Positions 63,401 through 64,000 of a stretch of 64,000 bases of DNA are shown one piece after another. The notes under the pieces are model-generated. The model did no database searches and was not told where the DNA came from. It saw only the letters and a list, made by a program, of their open reading frames with translations. Both the position numbers and the translations under genes were made by a program. The DNA is from Haemonchus contortus (Eukaryota > Nematoda > Chromadorea > Rhabditida > Trichostrongylidae), in assembly GCA_000469685.2 (NCBI GenBank), contig LS997562.1, positions 38,228,345-38,292,344 on the forward strand, in the 5' to 3' direction. Every line of letters starts with the position of its first letter. The stretch's first letter is position 1.

Positions 63401-64000
63401 AACAGTTATATGAACCGTCCTTCTTCCTCAATAATCAAGAATTAGTTTTGTTGGATTATTCCTTTTCAAAATGCTATGACTTGTACATGATCGCCTTTAT
63501 TTCCGATTCAGCGGTTTCTTTTTTCTCTTTTCTTGCCTTTTTCTAACTTCGTCACTATGTCCATCATTTTTTCTATTTTTCAATCTACTTTCTCAAGTTT
63601 TTGTTTCTACCTCCTTGATCAAAAGTGGTATGGGGGTGAGTGAATCATTATCACGTAGTCATGGTCCTTGGTTGGAATCCCGGAGCAATTCTCGCCTAGG
63701 CCAACCAAGCTTTCCAGCAGCAGCTCATCCCGGGAACGGGCTTGATTGACGTCAAAAACTCGATGATTTTTCACCGCTCCTTAAGATTCTTTTCGAGTGT
63801 CCCCTCGCTTTCAGTCATTTTCATACAAAGTCCCTTAGAATTCTGGTTTTTTGTGGCTCTACTTCTATCTAAAATTCTTTGATAATGATCTAATCCCACT
63901 ACTCTGCTATCCAATGTTGTCGATAGTTCTCCTCTAAGTTGTAACTCCAGTTTTTTCTTCCCATTCAGGTTCGTACCACCTGTATGATTGATGTTTCCTC
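18341..64000 (+). CDS. dys-1: Dystrophin (dys-1 ortholog), 5' part, 31 exons traced
   Basis: Partial gene leaving the window on the right. Exons at 18341-18410 through 62017-62134 (listed separately) join without a phase conflict into about 1297 residues. Dystrophin links cortical actin to the dystroglycan complex at the muscle membrane. Order: Lys-rich N-terminus (1-23); CH1 (about 24-125); CH2 (about 131-245) with VCDFTSSWRDGFAFN and LLHNF; Pro/Ser/Thr hinge (246-515) with six 16-residue repeats; spectrin-like repeats 1-3 (about 530-860) with VLTWLLEAEEEL, GRWEALREL, GERWRTVCEWAEV and QRWDNLVARIEE; second hinge (860-915); then more coiled coil. SR1-SR3 resemble human dystrophin R1-R3 segment by segment. 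C. elegans DYS-1 is about 3,670 residues, so roughly a third is here. Utrophin is the only close alternative and does not exist separately in nematodes. The N-terminal Met is chosen because the next in-frame exon lacks a start and the Lys-rich leader resembles that expected for nematode DYS-1. Confidence 0.93.
18715..18915 (-). repeat. SINE-like copy in dys-1 intron 1, minus strand
   Basis: On the minus strand: an A-box-like GGCGCCACTAGCG, B-box-like AATCAAATCCGGGATCG, then CAAGCCTACCAAGCTTTCCA, ATTGGTGTCAGACTTGTC and GAGTCAGTAAAA. This follows the family order head-body and lacks the usual tail. Confidence 0.65.
20484..20626 (+). CDS. dys-1: dys-1 exon 2 (CH1, first part)
   Basis: Acceptor GTTTTTCAG, donor GTGAGT. 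Encodes DNTYEVQENVYVRWGNSLL then KDFKDLCELKYMSSVV, aligned without gap to the human start of CH1 (V-Q-K-K-T-F-T-K-W). The first codon is split in phase 1; it ends in phase 0. Confidence 0.9.
22765..22865 (-). repeat. tRNA-like repeat head, minus strand
   Basis: Minus strand reads GGCAGGGATAGCCTAGCGGG then TAAGCTTTGCGTCTGCATCC, an excellent A-box region (TAGCCTAGCGGG), with a degenerate B box about 25 nt later (TTGGATCTTCC). It does not fold into a credible functional tRNA. Confidence 0.45.
24284..24299 (+). repeat. 16-nt poly-G tract
   Basis: Uninterrupted run of 16 G preceded by GGAGGAGGA, within dys-1 intron 2. Such runs are unlikely in random sequence of this base composition. Confidence 0.95.
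24842..25018 (+). CDS. dys-1: dys-1 exon 3 (CH1, second part)
   Basis: Acceptor CCATTTCAG, donor GTTTGT. Encodes AITGNRIDDCASILACIG and ends with VLQTWWNLVQAFWKKYG, the last CH1 helix (human L-G-L-I-W-N-I-I-L-H-W), then PDPIKDDK. Phase 0 at both ends. Confidence 0.9.
25082..25206 (+). CDS. dys-1: dys-1 exon 4 (CH2, first part)
   Basis: Acceptor CTTTGTAG, donor GTTTGT. Encodes LTEAMKQWCTEVTKDYDEV, then VCDFTSSWRDGFAFNILLHN. The stretch D-F-T-S-S-W-R-D-G is the diagnostic CH2 core (human N-F-T-T-S-W-S-D-G). Ends in phase 2. Confidence 0.94.
25657..25725. repeat. Perfect 19-bp inverted repeat, 31-nt spacer
   Basis: Arms 25657-25675 and 25707-25725 are perfect reverse complements (GAAGTTGGATGGACACTAT). 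It lies in dys-1 intron 4. Could be a small hairpin RNA, a relic of a miniature inverted-repeat element, or a chance local inversion. Confidence 0.95.
26463..26578 (+). CDS. dys-1: dys-1 exon 5 (CH2, middle)
   Basis: Acceptor GATTTTCAG, donor GTTAGT. Encodes D-DKLVDLEKISQSTAGERLE then NAFATAEQNFHVARLLQVK, matching human S-A-T-Q-R-L-E-H-A-F-N-I-A-R. Ends in phase 1 and joins exon 6 across a 17,569-bp intron. Confidence 0.93.
26885..27145 (+). repeat. SINE-like copy, near full length
   Basis: B box GGGGATTCAATCCC (near 26934), then TGATTGGTACCTGAACCGT, GGGAGGATAAAAGCACTGA, GTAAGTCATCGTACAGGTCA, CATACGCATTCAAACCC, GGATGCGGGGCGCATCCTT and the end TTGACGCCAAAAAAAATTAG. Lies at the start of the giant intron. 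Confidence 0.78.
27560..27640 (-). repeat. SINE tail fragment, minus strand
   Basis: The minus strand contains GTGGAATGCGTGGCGCGTCC, the family's tail signature, without head or body. Confidence 0.5.
30285..30294 (+). repeat. 10-nt poly-G tract
   Basis: Run of 10 G inside a G/A-rich stretch (about 30270-30306) in the giant dys-1 intron. Confidence 0.95.
31985..32215 (+). repeat. SINE-like copy
   Basis: B box AGTTCGAATTCC (near 31998), GCCAATGCCAACCAAAATTCC, GCGAGGATAAAAGCACCGG, TAGGTCACATACGCATACG, GAAAGTCGAATGCGAGGCGC and the terminal GATTGATCAACGTCAAAC: the whole family order is present. Confidence 0.75.
32230..32350 (+). mobile_element. Helitron-like 5' terminus
   Basis: TCCTCTATATATATAAACCG followed by TTTGTGTGTCCGTTTGTGTG resembles the 5' ends of many animal Helitrons (TC start after a host A, TATA-rich lead, then CCGTTTG-type repeats). 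I did not find the matching 3' hairpin with a CTRR end, so this is probably a fragment or a chance resemblance. Confidence 0.35.
32485..32665 (-). repeat. SINE-like copy, minus strand
   Basis: The minus strand reads GAAAAGCACTGACTTGTACA, then GCAAGTCATTGCATAGGACA, CATACGCATTCAATACGCC and GGAAGTCGAATGCGCGGGAT. Head truncated. The minus-strand open frame across it is part of the repeat. Confidence 0.7.
33520..33820 (+). repeat. Tandem pair of SINE-tail-like units (about 150 bp each)
   Basis: Units at about 33520-33668 and 33669-33820 share, in order, GGCCRTTGTA, a CATTGG/CAATGCC segment, a TTTTCGA segment, GTGTGGCGTATCCCGAAAAA / GTGTCGCATCCCCGAAAAA, a CTCATACTTTRACG stretch and a CAYTGGTKCRGG end. 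The middle matches the SINE tail. Confidence 0.75.
36610..36900 (+). repeat. SINE-like copy, near full length
   Basis: Head GGTGTAGGTGGTGATAGG, B box GAGTCGAATCCGGGATC, AAGCCAACCAGTCCTCCAG, TCTGGGAAGATAAAACCACA, GGAAGCCGAATGCGAGGCGC and end GGAATTGATCAATGCC. The best-preserved head in the giant intron. Confidence 0.75.
38060..38200 (+). repeat. SINE tail fragment
   Basis: Contains ACTGCATGGCTCATGTAG and GAGATGAGTGCGTGGCGCAT, the tail signature of the family; the head is missing. Confidence 0.5.
40830..41075 (+). repeat. SINE-like copy, strongly diverged
   Basis: A CGAATTCCTCTCCATCTCT-like body, GCGAGGATAGAAACTATGA, and tail AATGCATGGCGTATCCAGGA followed by AAAGATT. The plus open frame over it is not a gene. 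Confidence 0.5.
44148..44251 (+). CDS. dys-1: dys-1 exon 6 (CH2, end)
   Basis: Acceptor TTATTTCAG, donor GTGAGT. With the split codon from exon 5 it reads D-LHSEHLDSHSVVCYLMTLYL then SIIGKSSIGALQSS. This aligns residue for residue with human D-V-D-T-T-Y-P-D-K-K-S-I-L-M-Y-I-T-S-L, the closing CH2 helix. Confidence 0.92.
44252..45820 (+). other. dys-1: dys-1 intron 6 (1.6 kb)
   Basis: No repeats of the SINE family recognised and no further exon with the required 0/0 phase. Open frames at 44983-45192 (+) and 45340-45543 (-) have no domain. Confidence 0.6.
45821..45953 (+). CDS. dys-1: dys-1 exon 7 (hinge 1)
   Basis: Encodes ETQSADHYMSTKRGYYSS, then RDYGEQEVVAGPMLILS and NFENRIS. Phase 0 in, phase 1 out at donor GTGAGT, matching both neighbours. 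The acceptor TTTACAAG is weaker than usual; a start 3 nt later at GAG/ACG is equally possible in phase. Confidence 0.7.
46005..46030 (+). CDS. dys-1: dys-1 exon 8 (26-bp micro-exon, hinge 1)
   Basis: Acceptor CCTTTTCAG, donor GTTTAT. With the preceding T it reads C-SSKAPSAK and returns the frame to phase 0, as exon 9 needs. Support comes mainly from the phase fit and the good acceptor. Confidence 0.62.
46031..48495 (+). other. dys-1: dys-1 intron 8 (2.5 kb)
   Basis: Contains a tRNA-like repeat head at 46755-46840. Overlapping antisense open frames at 47638-47947 have no recognised domain; I leave them unassigned. Confidence 0.55.
46755..46840 (+). repeat. tRNA-like repeat head
   Basis: GTGGAGGTATGGCTCAGTGG has a good A box (TGGCTCAGTGG); TTGGATCAATTCC about 45 nt later is a degenerate B box. 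The arms do not pair well enough for a working tRNA. Confidence 0.45.
48496..48538 (+). CDS. dys-1: dys-1 exon 9 (hinge 1)
   Basis: Acceptor TTTTTTTCAG, donor GTGAAT. Encodes DAYMTSTDRSGSIS, resembling human A-A-Y-V-T-T-S-D-P-T-R-S in hinge 1. Phase 0 in, phase 1 out. Confidence 0.82.
48595..48735 (+). CDS. dys-1: dys-1 exon 10 (hinge 1)
   Basis: Acceptor CGTATTCAG, donor GTGTGT. Encodes G-SSTRRDSQKPGVEAGEM, then SVDLQQIEPQSPQSA and VTQPPSYVE: Ser/Gln/Pro-rich and probably disordered. Phase 1 in and out. Confidence 0.85.
48736..49622 (+). other. dys-1: dys-1 intron 10 (887 bp)
   Basis: Contains repeated TCGCT/ATCGCY words (about 48960-49270: many short TCGC-type motifs) and the pyrimidine-rich acceptor region of exon 11. 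No exon seen. Confidence 0.5.
49623..49946 (+). CDS. dys-1: dys-1 exon 11 (Pro-rich tandem-repeat hinge)
   Basis: Acceptor TTTTTTAG, donor GTGAGT. Starts A-VPAAPAQPPRPPP and then carries six copies of a 16-residue repeat of the form P-V-E-A-(I/V/M)-(P/S)-x4-Q-(Q/R)-R-P-(P/S)-A, the last one cut short. Phase 1 in and out. Long, proline-rich and without hydrophobic clusters, it should be an extended flexible spacer between the actin-binding domain and the rod. Confidence 0.88.
49664..49946 (+). repeat. 48-bp coding minisatellite, about 5.9 copies
   Basis: Unit boundaries are 49664, 49712, 49760, 49808, 49856 and 49904, exactly 48 bp each and in the dys-1 frame. The commonest codons are CCA GTG GAA GCC at the start and CAG CAA CGA CCT at the end. 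Units differ at several sites, so the array is not a very recent expansion. Confidence 0.95.
50003..50097 (+). CDS. dys-1: dys-1 exon 12 (hinge 1)
   Basis: Acceptor CTTTTCAG, donor GTATGC. Encodes S-TAPSTSTSTTPAQADRTSP then RGKKVGTEQSME; Ser/Thr-rich linker. Phase 1 in, phase 0 out. Confidence 0.85.
50169..50276 (+). CDS. dys-1: dys-1 exon 13 (hinge 1 to spectrin repeat 1)
   Basis: Acceptor TGCTGCAG, donor GTCCGT (weak). Encodes GEIRSRKSSSSSQKSSKSKR then ARKEELTREFENCLEQ, the basic/serine tract and the first turn of helix A of repeat 1. Phase 0 at both ends. Confidence 0.88.
50348..50505 (+). CDS. dys-1: dys-1 exon 14 (spectrin repeat 1)
   Basis: Acceptor GTTACAG, donor GTAGGT. Encodes VLTWLLEAEEELSLLQEV, then RQFRDFEQFMASLTESQDTV and GRVLH. 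Aligns with human repeat 1 (V-L-S-W-L-L-S-A-E-D, D-Q-F-H-T-H-E, G-R-V-G-N-I-L). Ends in phase 2. Confidence 0.93.
50647..50802 (+). CDS. dys-1: dys-1 exon 15 (spectrin repeat 1, helix C)
   Basis: Acceptor GTTGAAG (AAG type), donor GTAAGT. Encodes R-GQILCGKSENEEERAAIE then GQLRLVNGRWEALRELSMQR and NKLQNK. N-G-R-W-E-A-L is the helix C tryptophan motif (human N-S-R-W-E-C-L). Phase 2 in and out. Confidence 0.9.
51554..51731 (+). CDS. dys-1: dys-1 exon 16 (spectrin repeat 2)
   Basis: Acceptor CTTCCAG, donor GTCAGT. Encodes K-QLAAIDQWLTGVEFEMAAC and on to TINDLSAFVAV. I-D-Q-W-L corresponds to human L-N-D-W-L at the start of repeat 2. Phase 2 in, phase 0 out. Confidence 0.92.
51930..52030 (+). repeat. 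SINE tail fragment in intron 16
   Basis: AGAGTCGGACGCAAGGCGCA followed by TCCTAATAG is the tail signature of the family, in the intron just before exon 17. Confidence 0.5.
52086..52189 (+). CDS. dys-1: dys-1 exon 17 (spectrin repeat 2, helix C)
   Basis: Acceptor TGATTTAG, donor GTGGGT. Encodes VDGNESSDERVGALEQTL then QSVGERWRTVCEWAEV, closely matching human V-D-E-S-S-G-D-H and L-G-D-R-W-A-N-I-C-R-W-T-E. Ends in phase 2. Confidence 0.93.
52333..52423 (+). CDS. dys-1: dys-1 exon 18 (repeat 2 to 3)
   Basis: Acceptor CTTTTCAG, donor GTACGT. Encodes R-ASQLDGLAELCAHTLEVF then ETLSHWLKEREH; S-H-W-L-K-E-R-E is the helix A start of repeat 3 (human S-A-W-L-S-E-K-E). Phase 2 in, phase 0 out. Confidence 0.9.
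52848..52907 (+). CDS. dys-1: dys-1 exon 19 (spectrin repeat 3, 60 bp)
   Basis: Acceptor TTTTTTCAG, donor GTCAGC. Encodes ELLGLKSAHHLESPEQVAEQ. Its multiple-of-three length and phase 0 ends fit the neighbours and also make it skippable in frame. Confidence 0.85.
52908..54122 (+). other. dys-1: dys-1 intron 19 (1.2 kb)
   Basis: Unassigned sequence; open frames at 53361-53630 (+) and 53433-53657 (-) overlap each other and show no domain. No SINE copy recognised. Confidence 0.55.
54123..54323 (+). CDS. dys-1: dys-1 exon 20 (spectrin repeat 3)
   Basis: Acceptor GTTTTCCAG, donor GTAAAA. Encodes VRKLQHAEAALEAEHGSF, then LDTVTQRWDNLVARIEEHSR. T-Q-R-W-D-N-L-V-A-R-I-E matches human A-R-C-W-D-N-L-V-Q-K-L-E at the end of repeat 3. 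Phase 0 at both ends. The antisense open frames here (54083-54437) are shadows. Confidence 0.93.
54598..54711 (+). CDS. dys-1: dys-1 exon 21 (hinge 2)
   Basis: Acceptor CATTTTCAG, donor GTACAC. Encodes LVQSGKADVRQLRKVEPLAS then GTKADRVVKPNE, polar with no heptad pattern. It occupies the place of human hinge 2 after repeat 3. Phase 0 at both ends. Confidence 0.85.
54965..55245 (+). repeat. SINE-like copy in intron 21
   Basis: GGTCAAGAGTTTGAGTCGGG head, GGGTCAACCAAGCCCTCTAT, AATTGATGCCAGACTCGGCC, GGGAGGATATAAGCATTGAA, GTATAGGCCACCTACGCATT, CGAAGTCGAATATGGTAGTG and end AAGGATTGATTAACCCCAAA. A nearly complete copy, ending about 100 bp before exon 22. Confidence 0.78.
55346..55432 (+). CDS. dys-1: dys-1 exon 22 (hinge 2)
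   Basis: Acceptor TTTTTTCAG, donor GTAATA. Encodes TSLKVTTLEELAAEAETT then SETEAEEAKNQ, strongly acidic. Phase 0 at both ends; 87 bp, skippable in frame. Confidence 0.85.
55433..58005 (+). other. dys-1: dys-1 intron 22 (2.6 kb)
   Basis: Holds a minus-strand tRNA-like head at 56785-56890. No further exon with 0/0 phase found; open frames at 55607-55813, 55719-56051 and 57079-57297 look like noise. Confidence 0.55.
56785..56890 (-). repeat. tRNA-like repeat head with perfect B box, minus strand
   Basis: The minus strand contains GCGGTTCGAATCCCTTGCGA, a perfect B box (GGTTCGAATCC), with GCGGTGGTAAGAAAGC about 15 nt before it. A-box spacing is too short for a working tRNA gene, so it reads as a SINE head or tRNA relic. 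Confidence 0.5.
58006..58107 (+). CDS. dys-1: dys-1 exon 23 (repeat 4, helix A)
   Basis: Acceptor AATTCCAG, donor GTATTG. Encodes IVERFLRHVAKLTAEMEP then LRAWSSTFTVSRKPDQ. Follows a 2,573-bp intron. Phase 0 at both ends. Confidence 0.87.
58166..58330 (+). CDS. dys-1: dys-1 exon 24 (repeat 4, helices B-C)
   Basis: Acceptor ATTTTAG, donor GTAAGT. Encodes VRKMISICQEKLLQIKDQEA, LQLELEHLHLSSDLSV and KKANDAFEKFAK, clearly heptad-patterned coiled coil. Phase 0 at both ends. Confidence 0.9.
58809..58854. repeat. 46-bp near-perfect palindrome
   Basis: Perfect 15-bp arms (CGTACACGCCTGATC, 58809-58823, and its reverse complement, 58840-58854) surround GGGGATTGAATCCC, itself close to palindromic and equivalent to the SINE B box. 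Located at the start of the SINE-like copy in intron 24. Confidence 0.95.
58810..59045 (+). repeat. SINE-like copy in intron 24
   Basis: B-box-like GGGGATTGAATCCCAG, CCTAGGTTCCATCCCTCTTG, TTGAATTGCTCCAGACCCGT, GGGAGGATAAAAACATTGAC, CATAGACCACGTTCGCATTC and GGGAGTTGAATGCTCCCACA. The usual head is replaced by the palindrome at 58809-58854. Confidence 0.72.
59113..59214. repeat. 45-bp near-perfect hairpin with 12-nt loop
   Basis: Arms 59113-59157 and 59170-59214 pair at 42 of 45 positions by Watson-Crick rules, plus one G-U; the loop is 59158-59169. The innermost 17 bp (TCCAATGAGAAGCGTCG) are perfect. Lies in dys-1 intron 24, about 150 bp before exon 25. The shape suits a small-RNA precursor, but a fold-back or miniature transposon relic is equally possible. 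Confidence 0.95.
59364..59485 (+). CDS. dys-1: dys-1 exon 25 (repeat 4-5 junction)
   Basis: Acceptor CATTTTAG. Encodes GWARIVTKISEAMNVLTG, HDETDEESLVAKGIEQW and IEGCD. I placed the donor at AA|GTGGGT (59486): the resulting phase 2 is what exon 26 needs. The later GTAAGA at 59496 would give phase 0 and break the frame. Confidence 0.87.
59764..59860 (+). CDS. dys-1: dys-1 exon 26 (repeat 5)
   Basis: Acceptor CAATATAG, donor GTATGA. With the split Lys codon it reads K-AFLLRVLSDLLKLTKED then RTKRLVKLRQQLQVQ, a heptad-patterned helix. Phase 2 in, phase 0 out. Confidence 0.85.
59931..60029 (+). CDS. dys-1: dys-1 exon 27 (repeat 5, helix C)
   Basis: Acceptor TGTTTCAG, donor GTCCGA (weak, like that of exon 13). 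Encodes DNNLSFIEKDPLKKAILKK then GLDIVRKRMSTMSE. Phase 0 at both ends. Confidence 0.87.
60113..60297 (+). CDS. dys-1: dys-1 exon 28 (acidic linker and coiled coil)
   Basis: Acceptor CTTTTTAAG (or 3 nt later), donor GTAACT. Encodes EDEPPSKSSTAEEDLNRELE, then EWCTVGDVPLLDKEVERAER and on to VEKAET-R. The first half is acidic and lacks a clear heptad pattern; the second half is helical. Ends in phase 2. Confidence 0.85.
60352..60432 (+). CDS. dys-1: dys-1 exon 29
   Basis: Acceptor GTTTATAG, donor GTAACG. Encodes R-KAEMVERRRATVTALDK then MKAAEDGLH, helical. Phase 2 in and out. Confidence 0.86.
60531..60699 (+). CDS. dys-1: dys-1 exon 30 (spectrin-like repeat)
   Basis: Acceptor CCTTCAG, donor GTATGG. 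Encodes S-IATSLEATSSSDISLCGA, then IIELRKSRDRLASYETLK and EAERAAERMLALDDNVPQA. Phase 2 in, phase 0 out. Confidence 0.88.
60790..60995 (-). repeat. SINE-like copy in intron 30, minus strand
   Basis: The minus strand reads GATCCAGGGTTGATCGACGG, GGCCAGTCAATCTTTTTCG, GAGTTGATTGTTACAAGACC, GCCTGGGAGGGGAGACTC, TACATTGGCTGGCTTTCGCA and TAGGCTACGTACGCATTCAA. It begins about 90 bp after exon 30. Confidence 0.72.
61355..61645 (+). repeat. SINE-like copy in intron 30, most complete
   Basis: A clear tRNA-like head: GGTGGTGTAGTGGCTAATGA (A box) and GGGGATCGAATTTCGGATCA (B box). Then AGACCAAACAAACCTTCCAT, GGGAGGACAAAAGCGCTGAC, GTGTGGGCCACATACGCATT, GGAAGTCGAATGCGTGGGCG and GCAAAGGGGATTGATTTCTC. Best single representative of the family. 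Confidence 0.8.
62017..62134 (+). CDS. dys-1: dys-1 exon 31 (last exon traced)
   Basis: Acceptor CTTTTCAG, donor GTGAGT. Encodes VQTATRNRIRKLGEQWHELE, NVIEDHLSCARKEHRRSIQ. L-G-E-Q-W-H-E-L is a helix C tryptophan motif. Ends in phase 1; the next exon should lie beyond 64000 or has been missed. Confidence 0.88.
62975..63165 (+). repeat. Pyrimidine-rich tract with a diverged duplication
   Basis: Almost entirely C and T for about 190 bp. The words CCCTCAACTTTTCTCTTCC and CCCTCAAACTTTTTCTTCC, each followed by a TCCAGTCAWTC-type end, recur about 60 bp apart, suggesting an old tandem duplication. Confidence 0.7.
63628..63770 (+). repeat. SINE-like copy with internal deletion
   Basis: Head GGTATGGGGGTGAGTGAATC, B box GGTTGGAATCCCGGAG, then CGCCTAGGCCAACCAAGCTT joins almost directly to the tail CGGGCTTGATTGACGTCAAA; the middle part of the family is missing. 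Confidence 0.65.

Larger units (their letters stand above)
62135..64000 (+). other. dys-1: dys-1 intron 31 (at least 1.9 kb, runs off the window)
   Basis: Contains a roughly 190-bp pyrimidine-rich tract (62975-63165) and a SINE-like copy (63628-63770). The acceptor CCCATTCAG ending at 63969 opens a frame only in a phase incompatible with exon 31, so I do not call an exon there. Confidence 0.6.

Noticed and set aside
63970..64000. Possible exon after the acceptor CCCATTCAG at the window edge
   Set aside because: Joined to exon 31 (phase 1) it hits a stop after about seven codons. It could only be coding with an intervening exon I cannot see.
1..64000. CRISPR arrays, operons, riboswitches or other prokaryotic features
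   Set aside because: The sequence is clearly eukaryotic, with spliced genes and interspersed repeats; no regular repeat-spacer pattern is present.

Overview
The window looks like nuclear DNA of a nematode, most likely a clade V parasite of the strongylid or hookworm type. The evidence is short nematode-style splice acceptors (TTTTCAG, TTTAG, TTTTTAG), a probable trans-splice acceptor 4 nt before a start codon, many AT-rich introns from about 50 bp to over 17 kb, and two genes whose spliced products match well-known nematode and animal families. The long introns full of short repeats argue against Caenorhabditis. The species cannot be named from the sequence alone. Most of the window is non-coding, and nearly all single-frame open stretches of 60-150 codons in it look like noise.

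Layout. 1-9300: no convincing gene; simple sequence and a few tRNA-like repeat fragments. 9305-11778 (+): a complete six-exon gene for a 184-residue REEP5/DP1/Yop1-type ER membrane-shaping protein (yop-1-like). 11779-18340: intergenic, with repeat copies and the presumed upstream region of the next gene. 18341-62134 (+), running off the right edge: the 5' part of a dystrophin gene (dys-1 ortholog). I traced 31 exons with consistent reading phase, giving about 1297 residues: basic N-terminus, two calponin-homology (CH) domains, a long Pro/Ser-rich hinge with a 16-residue tandem repeat, spectrin-like repeats 1-3, a second hinge and further coiled-coil repeats. The WW, EF-hand, ZZ and syntrophin-binding parts must lie beyond 64000.

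The dystrophin gene spans about 44 kb here, of which about 3.9 kb is coding. One intron inside CH2 is 17,569 bp (26579-44147). Three introns in the actin-binding region fall at the same codon and phase as human DMD introns 1, 6 and 7, and the giant worm intron is the counterpart of human intron 7. The introns and flanks carry many diverged copies of one tRNA-derived SINE-like family on both strands, other tRNA-like heads, a Helitron-like 5' end, poly-G tracts and three strong inverted repeats, one a 45-bp near-perfect hairpin.

The two genes have no evident operon relationship: they are about 6.6 kb apart. I found no rRNA, no intact functional tRNA, no CRISPR array and no prokaryotic feature. 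The most unusual items are the conserved position of the giant intron, the in-frame hinge minisatellite, the intronic hairpins and the repeat family. No wholly new biological system is evident.
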